Assembly (NCBI GenBank): GCA_013399015.1
Contig: VWZX01007454.1
Location: 868,001 to 932,000 of the forward strand
DNA from: Galbula dea
Taxonomy: Eukaryota > Chordata > Aves > Piciformes > Galbulidae
Reading direction: 5' to 3'
Length of the DNA stretch: 64,000 nucleotides
Shown: piece after piece, positions 22,297 through 36,205 of the stretch
Position numbering within the stretch: the first letter of the stretch is position 1
Layout: the number at the start of each line of letters is the position of its first letter
The notes under the pieces: model-generated
The model's database searches: none
What the model was told of the DNA's origin: nothing
What the model saw: only the letters and a program-made list of their open reading frames with translations
Made by a program: the position numbers and the translations under genes

Positions 22297-25200
22297 AGTA
22301 CAAAGATGACCTATACCTTATAGTATAAATGTAGATATTCTCCAGAAGTGATGTAAAAGAATGGTTTATGATAATGTTATCACTATTACTCAGTTCTCAG
22401 GGAAAATTTACAATATGAAAAGTTCTAATGTTGCATACATTGTGATCCTCAGCTCTGGGATAACCATCACCACCCTAGAAGGAGATTTTGAATTTAACCT
22501 AGTTCTGTGTAAAGTTTGCTCAGTGCTCAGTAGTGCAATGAAGCCTACTCAAATGTTAGGGCTTACCAGAAAGAGAACACAAAACATTGTTTAGATACAC
22601 AGGTAGATGCTCTACATCTTGAATGCTGTGAACAATCATATTCTTTCTATCATCCCTCATGATTTCAAAATGTATCAAATACATGGAATAGCTCTGCACC
22701 AGGAACAGCTTAATTAGGTAGGACTCTTCAGCTCAGGGAAAAGGAGGAGCTTTGAATGAAGATATAATGGACATCTGTGAAACTCTGAAGAAGGTGAATA
22801 AAGTTTGTTTATTTGCTTGTTCTTCCAAGATCTGGAAGCATAAAATGGCCTAGGACCTCTTCAAAACAGATATTGAAAGATGGAATGGTATTTGTGGGAA
22901 GTTCTACGGTGCAGTTACTATTCTGGGGTCCTTTGGCATCCATTTCTCCTTCCTATGAGAGACCATATATAATTTGTGCCTCTGGTCTGACCTAGTACAC
23001 CTGTTTTTATAGTCTTTTGTTAAATTCTTAAGAGAATTGTCTGAGACTTCACATAGGAATAAGAATGTGGTATGAGTATCAGAATCAGGCACTGGTATTT
23101 TTCAGAGATGTTTACAAGGCTTAAACAAGCCTTTAAAATGACACTTTTTTCTGACTTTTTCTGTTATCCCAGTGTTTCTGATCAATAAAGATGATTTCTG
23201 ACAGGTAGCCTACCAATGATGTTGTAAGAGCTGCTTTGTTTACTTGCATACTTTGATGAGCTGTATCATTGTTATGGTACTGGAAAGATAGATAGAATTA
23301 CACTTGCAATACTAGAGATCTGTTATTTTCTCAGTGTTCTACATACCTACAGAGCATATGATTGCTGAATCTTGTGGTTTTCTAATTATTATCTAATGAC
23401 AGGGAGCAAATATCACTATCAACTAGAAAGCATGTTCTCACAAGTATATTGAGTATTCTAATTATCTCTTGATTGATAAGTAGAACCCATTATATAGATT
23501 TGATCTGGTCATATTTACTATTGGTTTGATTATAGGTGCAAATAATAGTAATAAATAGTGCCTCATTCATTTTGTGGATATTATAATGCATTTATATAGG
23601 CACCTGAGGGCTCTTCTTCTGCCAGTTAAAATGGATTGTCCTCCTGCTGCTTACACTCTAGTTGTCATCCAGGCAGTTCTGCTGTAATAGAGCAGTTGTA
23701 GAAACACACAAAGTCTTGCAGAGTTGATGCAAAGAGAAAAAAAATCACAGCTACATTTTATTCAGATTCTTCTACTTGGAAGCAAAAGCTGCTTTTGCAG
23801 TCAGTAACTTCCCTGTTGTAGCTGATCCAGCACAAGGCTTTCTAAAGCTGTTATGTTCCCATGGTAATAAGAGTTGTTATTCTACCAGAGAAGTCCCATT
23901 GCAGAAAAAATCTGAGATGCCAAGCTAGAAAAGTGGATTCTGTCTTCAAAATAAGTTCAGAGTCTCTTCCTAGGGCACAACTGATTATCCTCCATAGTTC
24001 TGCTCTTTATGCAAAGAATGTGCCTCTATACATGTAAATACAACTCATGGATAGAGTTGCAAAATTTCTCTTCTGGCATTGCAAGGACTGTAGACCTGCC
24101 TCTGAGATCTGAAAACATTGAAAAGCTAAATCATATGGGCAGAATTTATGTGTCCATGTTTGACTCATTTTTCAGTAAATATTAATTATCTAGCTAAGCA
24201 TGCTTTGCCCCAGAGGAGGCTTAAAAAGGGCTATTTTCAGCAACAATGGCAACAGAAAGGTAAAAAGAAAAAAATGGTACCTCTTTCAAAAAGCAGATTT
24301 ATTTGGCATTGGCTACTGAGAAAGACTAGCTTACAGCCTGACCTTGTCCTGAGGTCTGAGTCCTTACCCAGTGAAGAAACTCTGGGCCAAGAGTCCCAAA
24401 CCAATGCTTCTCCTTGTTCTTGTGCTCTGTTCACATGCCAGGCTTCTGATATTCCCTTTCTCACTTTCTCCAGATAGACATGCCTCCTAAAGTCTGCTCT
24501 CACAACCTGAAATGAAATGTGGATAATTGCTCTGTAAGCACAATAGGTGTTCAGGCTGCTTCTAGTGTAGAAATTGTAAGGAGCTGAGGGATGCTGAGAG
24601 TCTGCTTGGAGTATGAGGTTTTTACATCTACACGAACTGAATATTCTAGAGATCATGTTTGGGTGGGTATTTTTAGGAAGAGCAGAAAGTGCACCTGCAA
24701 TAGTCCAACCAAATTTCATGCTTTACTAAAAACTTTAAAGAAAGTCAAGTGGTAATGAATGATGTAACAGTATCTGTATATGTTTATTCTTTTAATGTAC
24801 TTGGTGTAGCCAAAAGAATGTGTCTTCTGAGCCCATTCTCAAAAATTTGTCAAACATTTATTTCTTTTTAAACACTGCATTACTGATATTTTTTTTGCCT
24901 TTATACCTGATTTTACTCATATACAACCCTTGACTTGGGAGATTATATCCCACCTTGCTCTGCTGTGAGAGCTAAGTCAGACTCCACATTTATTTATTGA
25001 AAAGTTTCTTTAAGATGAGTGCAGGGCTGCCTTGAGGCTAAACTGATTGATTGTAATAGCTAGTTTAGAGTTATCTCAGTGTTTTATCACTGTCCCTGTC
25101 CATGGCTTGCAATGTGGCTAGGTCTGAATGCATGTCAGCTGGGAGCCAGGTAGACACTACTACCTTGCTGAACCAATGTGGTTTCCTCACATGGATGATT

Positions 25201-28200
25201 AGGGTTGCAGAACTGTGCAGTGTTCTTGCACTAGGAGCACTGGCTACAGATTTGCAGAATCAAGCTCCAGTTCTTTTCCTACTGAAACATACAAAGAGCA
25301 GACATATTGTATGAGGCATTAGGATATCTATGTAATAATGAAAAAAATGTTGATTAAAGTTTAAAAGGTCAGCATATGTCTTTTTCAATGATAAGACAGA
25401 CAAAAAATTAGTCATGAAAAACCAACTTAATTTTTGAGATCTGTTTTTGCACATCTGTTTTGTTTCCTGGAACGTTCAGATGATGTAAACTAAAAGGTTT
25501 GTGTTTTGTGCTTATAAGAAAGCTAGGTGTTCAATAAGTCAAAATTAAGTCTTCATAGAAAGAGATGTGAAGAAACAGTAGTAATTGAGACATATCTGTC
25601 CTGGAACTCAGGTGTGTTCTCAGTGTCTGACTTGATTTGGATGAGGGCAATGTCACATTTGGTATTGATTTATCAACTAGTTTTTAATTTTTTTTTTAAT
25701 ATAATTTAACATGCAGTTAAGTATATTGTAAATCTCTACATTCTGTAAGCAAAATAATAATAAAAAAATGTGGTGGAATAAAAAATGATGAAATACAAGG
25801 CACTAACATTCTCTTACAATTCTTTGTTAGTAAATTATTTTACAGCTGAAAAAGTCAAATTTAGCAGAAATTTTGACTTTCAATAGCACACTGCATTTCC
25901 TTGCTCTCCCCTTAAATTTAAACTCAGGAATTCCTGGGACTCCTTTCACTTGAACTATAACATTTTCAATTGGATGACAGACTGCAAGACTGCCAATGTG
26001 TTGATCAGTTCCTACTCAGAACTATACAGCAACCCTTTAAAACTGGCAGAACATTGAAGATGAATGAAATGACACTAGTCAATGAGCTCTAGTGCTTTAC
26101 TCTCTGGATCTATGACTGTAGAAGAGAGGTTTGTCTGTCATACCCCAACAATGGTCATTCTATCTCCAAACTCTGTTGCTTAGGCAGTAAGAGGGCTGTC
26201 ACACGTGTATGACCAGCAAAGTGGAAGCAGTAGGTATATTCTCAGTAACTCTTAAATGCACTTGCAAGCTAAACAGATCAGTATCAGAGAAGAGATGCTA
26301 AACACTTGACAAAAATTGCTGAGTTTTGTCATTGCTGTTTTGTTTATAAAATGCATCTTAGACTTATGTAGGACGTAGAAATGGTAGGAATTAAATTTGA
26401 AGGAGTTATCCTAGTCCTGCTCTTTGAGTCAATAAAGATTTTCAGGGCTAGGTTGCTGTTTAAGATTCTGCTCTAAAGAGCTTATAGCTGCAAGTCCTGA
26501 TCTTGTTTTCACTATGAGTAATTTAGGATATCTGAAAAGATAGCATTTCAGACTCCAGTGGATCTTAGTAGTTGCATAATGTTAAGCATGTATTTCCAAA
26601 ATTGGTACTTAGCTGGATTTCAGCAGTAAGTGTAAAGTCATAGTACATGGAGCTCACAGCTGATGTCTTTGTCCACTGGTTGCTTTAAAATCTTTTATGA
26701 ATCTTTTTACTTGGAATATTTTGAATGTCTCACCAAAGTCAAAGGGAGAATCATCACATATTCCATCGAGTCAGAAGGACCACCACAAGCTTTTTGTGGC
26801 CAGGCTGCCTTTTTCCTTTCCAGATCTTTTTTCTTTCATTTTATACAGTAAATTCTTTCTCATATTTGTCATTTTCACTATTCTCTCAAGTTACTTATTT
26901 AAAAGAAAATAAAAACTTCAAATCATTTCATTAACAATAAAAAGTACCCATTCACCTCAGCTCTCAGTATGTATGACTTAGTTCAGTTCAGTTTGTCTTG
27001 AAACTCTTTCATCATTCGAATGGGAAGAGGAAGATTTGTGGCTGTCCTTTTTCACTTGCTAATGTGGGGTCTGGCACTTTCTCATCTATTTCTTGTGTAA
27101 TTTCTGAAAGTCAGTCCAGTTTTTCATTCTCATAAATAAAGGAAAGGCCTTTGGGTCTTGAAAATATGTGTATGTATATGCATATGCATACATGTATGTT
27201 TACATGTATGTGTCTGTAAGATTCTTTCAAAAAGATGGTAATAATGATTTAGGCTGTGGCAGTACCCAAAATAGTGTAACTGCTTTCTTAGCCAATATAG
27301 ACATATTCCTTGCAGAAAAATGGTTGTTATCTGGAATGACAAAGGAGATAAAATGGTAGAGAATTATACAAAAAACCACAGCAGGTAAGTAATTTGAAAA
27401 ACGTGAACAGTCTTGTTTCCTTATCTGTTAGGATACTTACAGTATATAGGAAAACAGTAGGAGGGATAAAAGAAGACAAAGAGAAGAAAAGAAGATCTTA
27501 AAAGATACAGGAGGGCAGGACAGATTGGAATATGGAAGGCTGCAAGGTTGAGAGCTAAAGTATGATTTCAATGAGACTTCAGGAGCCCTACTGGAATAGA
27601 TTGAATCCCCTTGAAACAGCTGCTAGACAGCATTCCTCTGCAAGGGTAGACAAGAAGACATATTCCTCTCTGTTTGAAACTCTTCCAGAAGGGAAAAGTA
27701 AATGAATAAGCAAATGTGTAGTAGTTTTGAGGAATTAGTAGAAGAAACAGAAAATCTTATGTTCATTGGAAAAAGTGGAATCAATGTGAAATGAAACACA
27801 GAGCATCCCTGTCCGGGAACTTGCTCTGTATAATCTGGTGCTTATAACATCGAGGGAGATGGAAGGTGCAGATTTCAACTTCTTAGGCATTGGAAATGTT
27901 TAATAGCCTGGGGTGGGGGGGCAGCGTATGATGGGGGGAAGAGAGACTTTGCCAGAGGCTCCTCCAGATGTGCTTTGGTTAATAGCCAACTACAAGACCA
28001 TAATATAGCTCTTTATCAGGGCTGTAGAAGTGTTTTAAACTCAGGTTTGATAAGGGATGCAATGATAACTGTGAAACAGTTTACAGCAGACCAGTGTGTT
28101 TAGGAACCACTGTTGTAAGCCAGACACTGATATGAGAGAAGGGGTCACCAGCCTCCTCCAACACTTACACTTAGTGAGTAAAGACTAAAGGTTATGTCTG

Positions 28201-31200
28201 ATTATCAGAGATTCACCTGTTTCCCAGAAAACTCCTTCTTAAATGAGTTCAAGTCCCACTCTCCTTGATGCTTCCCACTGTACACTTTCAGCAGCTTCCC
28301 AAAAAACAAGCCACCTTTTGCTGATCACATTTTTTTTTGCTTCTTCACTGTCTGCTGAATATGAAGCCTCCTGTCTCTCCTTGAGATGGTGAGTATGTCT
28401 AGACTTACTTTTTAAAATACTACTGGAAGCTTTCAAAGTGGTCTTCTAGAATTACAATGAGGTTTCCTGACAATTCATTTTTTTTTCACAGTTTGATGTT
28501 TTATTTCTAGAATATCTTCATATGATGTTACAACTGACAACATGCTTTTCTCTTTGCTTCTTTCTCCCCCCTCCCAGCTTTTAAATGTATATCAATCAAT
28601 ATCACATTTTCTGTTGTAATTTGTTAACTGAAACACAATACTCAGGTGGAACAAACTGTTTTTGCCAAGATACATTTCTGGGTTTTTTTTTTTGCTAAAT
28701 CATTATTCCTGCCTTGCTTTATCTGACTTCAGAGTAAGTGGCAATAGCACTTCACCTTTTAACCTGTAATACTGGTTCTTTTGCCTGCTTACTCCATACC
28801 ACAGGATAGTAGCCTTTATGTGTGAACACAGGTGTCCTGGAAGTGTATATTTACATCTTATTAGCTAGAGGGAAAAACCTCCTGATTTCTAGTCATTTAA
28901 GGGAAGGTTAAGTCACCTTGAATTGAAGCTTTTTTCATCCATGAATCAGAAAAACAATATTTAGCATTCTTATACTGCATAGTGTTATGTTCTGAAAGTG
29001 ACATGTCATGAAGAATAAAATACATATTTTTTCCTAAGCCAGATTGATCCCAAATTCTGTTAGCTTTGCTTAAGAACCAATGAATATCCTACTTCTGGAG
29101 TTTTACACAAACTTTGTTGTAAAAATTTTGATTTTGAAAAGCATTCCAACAGACTTACTCCTTCATAGTCTTTCTCCTACTTAACCTTGGTGAGACAGAT
29201 ACTATGAGGTGAGATATCCAGCATGTGACATAGTAGCCCTTAGCTATCGGTGTTATTTAGTCTTCCCCAAACAGTGTTCAACATCCCTATTGATATAAAC
29301 AATCATCAGAAATGGAAATAAGTATTAACATATATCAAGCATTGTGTGGGTCCTATTAGTAAAACAAAAAGAATGCTAGCATGTCTGTATCAAAAATGAA
29401 TTGCACTTTTTTTTCCTTTGGCTAAATAGCTGATTGCATTAAGAGGGATTTCTAGCAAACGAAAAAGCAGATGTATTGAAAATAATTTCTTTATGAGGCT
29501 AGAGGAATATTGTATGATGTGATTAGAAGAGTTTGCTTAAGCAAGGAAGAGAACTAGGCTACAGGAAGATGGAATGTTCTTTTAGCTCTAAAGAGGATGA
29601 TTTTTATCAGGGCAGGAATGGCATGGAGATTCCGCTCTTATGAAACCAAATTTGGAGTAAGCCTCTAATACCATGGATAATGGAACTTTGTTTACATTTA
29701 GAACAGCCAAGTGATGATTTACCATTGTGATCTTTTTAAGCTTATTTTCTGCCTTCCTTGAGATGAATTTGTCTAGTGTCTTACTCCTTACCCTCTGAAT
29801 TTGGATTGATCAGCACTTAAAATTTTCTGCTCAGGGTTTACCTCGAATTAGGCTGAGTATCTAACGTCTAACACTTGAAGACAAAGTGTGACAGAAATTC
29901 AGTAGGAAAAGAATAGTATTTAGGCTATAACTCATAGGTTCTGAGGTGAGAAAACAGTTTGGGAAAACCAGTTCAGATGAGCTGGAAAAGTGAAATGCAG
30001 TATTTGCAGTGGCATTTTGGGTTTACTGACTACCAATAGTCATGTTTACTATCTCAGAAATAAGTAGCTGAAAGACAAGGAGAAAATTAACTTTTACTGT
30101 GTCAAATTGCAACAATTGCTATCAAAATAGAGGAGACAAAAAAATGGTAAATAAGCTCTTTTCCATTAAGAATAATTGTGGAAAATAAGTTGCTCTGTGC
30201 TGCAAATTTGTTTTCATGCTTGAGGAAAACATAATTGATACTAATTCCTGTAAAGCAGCAGGTGCTTACCTGTGCCTGGAGATTGCAATGATAGAGTTCA
30301 TTGTTCCTTTTTTAGTGGACATTTTAAAACCAAACAACAGTCATATGATACCACAGGACCTTGCTCCAACACACATACCTTCTTTAACATGTCCATCTGA
30401 ATCATACAGCTGCTATCAGCAAAGCATCAGAGTGTCTGACAGCCCATAAATCTGTGGTTTATTTTTTATAATTAAAAATGCTTATGCTTGTAAGTCAGAG
30501 GACCTCTGTGACTTACATACACAATTGTGTACTGCTGCATTCCTTCCCTACTGAACACAACTGCCAGAACTCCATCCCTTCCCTCACTGTCCACAAAGCA
30601 GATGTTTTTGTACCATTTTTATTCTGTTGGCTTCCTATGGTGGGAGGGATGCTGGCTAATGTCTGGCTTCTGACAGTCTTCAAAAACCTGCCTTTGTCCT
30701 TGAGAGAAGTAAAGGAAGTCACTGCTGTAGGAGTCTGCTTCTGCTTTTAGAAGTGACTAGTGAGAATTGCTCAAAGCTGAAATGGTGCTACTTCTGCTCT
30801 GTTTTCTTTTCCTTTTGTCTTTTGATCCATTCCCAAGCTTCTTTTTGTATTTCCAAAAGTCTTGTACAAAGATCAGATGAATAGGAACGTTATTCAAATA
30901 TCAGGCAGTGCCATAGCCTGCCTTCCCTTGGCAAACTTGGTGAAGTGTGACACAGCATTCTAAAATAATGTAGAACAAATCAAAATGTTGGGTTTGTTTG
31001 TAAATATTACTGCTGTCTCTTTCACTGTCCATTGAGTCTGTGGTACCATACATGTTTATATCAGATGTTTGACACATAACTGTCTATCTTCTAGTTACCC
31101 AACACTGTATACTACTCTATTTAAAAACAATTTTCATGTATAATCTTATAATATCTTATTGATATTGTGCTACTTTTATTCCTATGTATTGACTTAGGCT

Positions 31201-34200
31201 TTGTAAACAGATAGAGAAGCAATTGTTTTCTGTCCAATTAGCCCAACCCTTGCCTTGGCTGTAAAAACTTTATGCAAAATATTCCTTGCAGTCTTTGCAG
31301 TCCAATGAAACAAAGATAGACTTATAACTCTTAAAGTTTTTTTTGCAAACTGTTAATAAGAGCTTTTTAAAAAATATAAGAACTTCAGCTGATTGAAAAG
31401 TATAAGAGGGAAAAAGAGACTACAGTCTTGCCCAGGCAGTAATGATGACAGCACCATTAATAACATGGATCATTAAAATTTATAAAAAGCTATTCTTAAT
31501 ATAGGATATAAATACATTTCTCAGGCAGAGCTATGAAATTTATAACTTTTTTATTGTCACCAGAGGACCTTCCTAGTGCTCTGCACCCCACCACTGTCTG
31601 CTCTCCATCATAAATCACTGTGTGGTTAATAACCTAGATTACAACTACCAGTTGCATTTACAGAATTAAATATTGACTATGTGAAAATGTTATTACATTT
31701 TTACTGATTGGAAGACCACAGAACAGCCCTGCAGGACATGTAGCTGGACAGAAATACCAGTGTAATCTCTGTTAGAAACACAGTTATGGGATGCTTGGTA
31801 ACAAGTGATAGAGTTTTCAGAAAGAGAAAAGAGGTGGTGGAAAGTGAGCTCCTTAATTTCATACTAGGCAACACGTCATCCAGAGCAATTTATATATTAA
31901 AGGCTGCCTCATTTTTGGTTGAGAAGTTTCAAGGCCAAATGTTATGAATTAAGTTTTAATGCAAATCTCTGTGCTGGCAGAGAGGTACATCAGAAAGTGT
32001 GATAGCATTACTTCTAAGGTCTGAGAAGTTGATGAAACTGAGATGCATGTAATGGGGCTTCTGCCACATTGCCTGGAAGACTGGCTTAGGTTTTAATACA
32101 TAATGAACTGTTTCTCATACAACTGCATGGCTCTTTTTCTGTTTTCTTGTTGGATGACTAACTCCAAGGGCCCCTTGAATTTCCTTTTCTTCATAACACA
32201 TACATTAATGACTATTAGAAGAAAAAATAGTTTCTTATTAAAATTAATTTAGGTCTTGATCAATGTTGTTTACCTAGTTAATTGGTTTAATCCTCCTTTA
32301 GTGTCCTTAGATATAATTTTATTATTAATGCACATTGTTACCAGGATTCTAGAAAAAAATCATGTGTCCAGATAAATTGCCATTTTCCATGTCACTATTA
32401 CATTCCTGAATTTCTTCCCTCCATCTGTTCTTGTTTATTTTTTTGGTCTCTTCTTCCTGAGGGAAAGTTCAATGAGTGTCCTGCCTAGCATCGTGAAACC
32501 AAACAGAGAAAGTAAAGTTACTTTAGATGTTTCCCAGACGTAATTTCTTTGCTGCATTGGAAAAAAAAAATCCATGCTTTTGTGCTGCAACATATTCTAA
32601 TAGTTATTTCAGTAGAACTCAAAGTAATTTATTATTTTTCAATAAATCAGTGATTTGAGTAGTTCTTCATCAGTTTGAAATCTAAACAAGGAAGTTTTAA
32701 CTTACCATTTTGACCTGAATTGCCCACATTATACCAAAACTTTTATTAGGCAAAAATCTTCTTGTCCCTGTACATTTTCACACTTATCTCCAAACTGCCT
32801 TTAGTTTGTCAACAAAGTTTCTGTTCTCCTGCTGGTAGACTGATATCAGTACTGAAGGAGGTGTTTCATTTCATTCATAGGTGAAATGATGATATTCTCT
32901 TTCTTCATCAAATAGATCTCCCAAAATTGGCCACAGTCTCAAGAGGAGTTTGAGTTTTCAATCTGTAATAAAAACTGCGTTGTGCCTCTTTTAAAGATTT
33001 GTAGTGAACCTTTGCAGCATCTCGATGCAAATCATACAGCAAAATGTCTCCACAGTACTGACTGTAGAAAGATCAGATGTTCAATTCCTTCTGCTGTTAA
33101 AACTCTTTTCTGGATTGAAAGAAGGTGACAGTTATTCTGGAGAGTCTTCATGTAGATGTAGCTGTGAAAGTGACAGATTTGTGAAGTGTTTCATTTTTTG
33201 CTTTGATATTTGACCCTACTCATAACAGTCCTGGCCACTTGTCAGATGAATCTGATTAACAGTTATTTTGATGTCACTTCCCAAAATTTATTCCAGGTTA
33301 AGCTGGCATGGAAGTTTGTAAGTGAATTCTTTACTGCAGAATGGTTTGATGTGTAGTAATTTATTACTGATAAAGCATTTTCAGAAAGTTTTCCAATTTT
33401 TGCATGTTAGTATATTTAATGTCAAATCTTTTTCCTTTCTCTTCAATAATTATAATGTTGTAATAATGCTTGAATTTTCCCATGTTCTGTAGCACATTAA
33501 TACAGTTCACTTTTATACCAAGGGGCTCTATAAAATCAGTTGTCATTGAAGGAGTTGTCCAGGTTTGTTCTACTTTGCTGTTAGGTCAAATATTCCAGCA
33601 TTAGAAGTGAAGAGCCTGGAAAGGGGTAGCACCCATGTTTGAGAGTACAATAGGGAAAGAATTAGAAACATGAGGTGTTGCTGAGTCATTAGAAACACAG
33701 AATTGTACACAACGAGAAGGAATTGATATCCCTCTAGACAGAAGCAACAAACAGTGAATAATTCTTGTCAGAGAAAAGAAATACTTACCCTGCCTAAGAG
33801 TCCTGCAGTTACATAGTTTTCTGGCTGTATATGTCAGTATGAGAAGTCTTCCAGAAGATGACCTTTGTTTCCCAAGTGGCATTTTGTATCTGATTCCATG
33901 AGATACTGATATCTGAAAGCCTCCTACTCTGCATGGACAGACCACTTCAGTGTCCTTTTGGTCATGGTAGTATTGCAAGAGGAGGATGTATTTAGAAAGC
34001 AGGAATTAAAAAAAAAAGTCAAGAACATGACCAGGAAAAAGATATATAAAATATGACAGCAGAATCGTAATTTTCACATGAAAGGGATGTCTATCATTTT
34101 AAAGCTCTGGCACATGTCATGTAGGACCTGCTGGATGGCTCTGTCTAACCAAAGAATCTCTTTGGAGATGGAATATTGCAAGGAATGCAAGAAATATTGC

Positions 34201-35058
34201 AGCACATCCACCCTGAGCCTTAAAATCAAACTCTACTTCCTTCATGTTGCATTCAGCGATGCATAGATTTGGAATGAGATTAAGCCCATGAGTTCTGGAT
34301 GGCTCCTGAGGATTAAAGGGCCTAGGGACAGCTGAAATTATCTCTTCACAGGTAGGCAAATTATTGCTGTGACTACAGACCTGATCCAGTACGTAGGAGC
34401 AGACTGTCTGCTGTAGGTCCAGAGGCAGTTAGGTCCATGAATACTACAATTTATTCATATGAAATATATACAGATTTTTTTAGGATTGCCAGTGATAAAT
34501 GCACTAAACTGCAGAATATCTATGTTGCTTTAAATTACTATTGCAATCATAAGCTTGGTTTCCTGGGGAAGGACTCGGCGTAGACAAGGTCGTGAATCTT
34601 ACCAAAAGGCATCCCTTTTGGAGGAAAGGGGAAGGAAATTAAGAGGACAAACATATCAATCTGTCACTGGCATTTGGTGTGAAATTCTCATTCCTAAAAT
34701 TAGGTATGAAATGGAGGTAATATTTGTACCTCCATAGCCATTGTTGTGCAAAGTCCGTGGATGGGACTACAGTCAAGCCATCTGTCCTTGTGGACAAACT
34801 GTTGTTCCTTTAGCGGTTTCACAAAACATTTTTAATCTTGGTATAACTCCTCTGGTCAGCAATATTGCAGATGAAAAGCAGAAGAATGGAACTGCAGAGC
34901 CTCCACAAATCTCCAGAAACAGAACCACGCATCCTCTACAAACCAATGAATCTCTACCCTACCTCTGCTCCTGCTCTGGTTACCACAGGCCCATCAGCAG
35001 TATTGAGGTTTGTAGTTTTCCACTGTTTTGTGCTTCCAACACTTCCCACAACATACTA
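22297..35058. other. Unique AT-rich DNA, no gene seen
   Basis: 12.8 kb without a nameable exon or interspersed repeat. It includes an impure ATGT/ATGCAT alternating run (27165-27214) and a G-rich patch (27910-27938). The longest frame (24237-24719, minus strand, 160 codons) has no recognisable motif and no plausible splice context. Very old, unrecognisable repeats are possible. Confidence 0.55.
27165..27214. repeat. Alternating purine-pyrimidine ATGT-type microsatellite
   Basis: Imperfect GTAT, GCAT and ACATGTAT units over about 50 bp. Confidence 0.7.
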
Positions 35059-36205
35059 ATGTCACCCCCATCTACAAAAAGGTCTTAAAAGAGGATCCAT
35101 GAAATTGTAGGCCTATTAGTCTTACTTCATTCCCTAGGAAAGTTGTGGAATGAATCCTCCAGGGGGCTACCACAAGTCACATGAGAACATGACTAGGAAA
35201 AAACAGCACAGATGCACCAAGGGCAAATCGAGTTTGACAAACTGATTGCCTTCTACAGCAATGTAACCTGCTTGGTTGATGTGGAGTGAGTGGTGGATGT
35301 TGTCTACCTGGATTTCTCCAAGGCTTTTGATATGGTTTCCCATAGCCTCCTTCTAGAGAAACTGATGTTTTATGGTCTAGACAAGTGATACGTGCAGGAT
35401 ATATAAAATATGACAACAATGGTTGTCATATTGTTGATGGTAAACAGCTCTTTTTCAAAATATTCAACCCAACACCATGTCAAATCTTCATAAGTGATCT
35501 GGATGATGGGATCAAATCTACTCTGATTCAGTTTGCTGGTGATACCAAGCTGATTGGAGAAGTGAACTCTTTGAAAAGGAGAGCTACCCTGCAGAAAAAT
35601 CTGGATAGGCAGGATGAATGAGCTAAGAATGTAATGAAGTTAAACAAAGACAAAGGAATGCAGCACAGGCTGGTATCTATCCAGCCAGGGGGAAGCTCTG
35701 TCCTGGTGGACAACAAGCTCAAGTGAAGAGTGTGCTCCAGCAGCAAAAAAAGCCAATGAGATGCAAAGTTCCATCAACAAGGTCATCATTAGCAGAGGTT
35801 AAGAAGTCATTATCCTGCTCTACTACAGCTTGTCAGGCCATCCCTGGAATACTCTCTTCAGTTTTGATCCCTGCTAAACAAAACAGATGTGGACAGTCTG
35901 AAGAGGGTCCGGAGAAGGTCCACAAAGATGATCAAAGGAGTGTGAAGCTGCCATATGGCTGAGAGAACTTGGTTTGTTCACCCTTGAGAAAGGAAGGCTT
36001 AGGGAAGACTTTATCACTATGTTCCAGTATTTAAAGGGTGGCTTCAAAGAAGATAGAGGCTTCATTTTTACAAGGATTCTAACGGAAAAGACAAGGGGTG
36101 ATGGGAGCTAGCTACACCTGTGGAGATATTGATTGGAAAAGTTTTCAGTGAGAACAATCAGCCAGTGCAATAATCTCCTGAGGGAAGTGGTGGACCACTG
36201 ATTTG
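35059..36205 (+). mobile_element. CR1 LINE fragment, RT domain broken
   Basis: Plus strand. It starts with the GTCACCCCCATCTACAAAAA segment before the RT domain. RT motif A is readable at about 35293-35385 (VDVVYLDFSKAFDMV...), flanked by in-frame stops at 35287 and 35386. The segment that should carry the SGVPQG motif is missing and replaced by unrelated AT-rich sequence containing a perfect 11-bp hairpin. Motif C follows at about 35532 as FAGDTKL, where the first of the two catalytic aspartates is glycine. The copy continues through the region after the RT domain and ends near 36205 at GAGGGAAGTGGTGGA, before the 3' untranslated tail. It cannot encode an active enzyme. Confidence 0.85.

Noticed and set aside
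24237..24719. 160-codon minus-strand frame as a gene
   Set aside because: No motif, no splice context, cysteine- and phenylalanine-rich ends from low-complexity DNA; a plus-strand frame of 109 codons overlaps it.
27165..27359. Tyr/Met/Val-rich small protein at the ATGT microsatellite
   Set aside because: Translation of the microsatellite.
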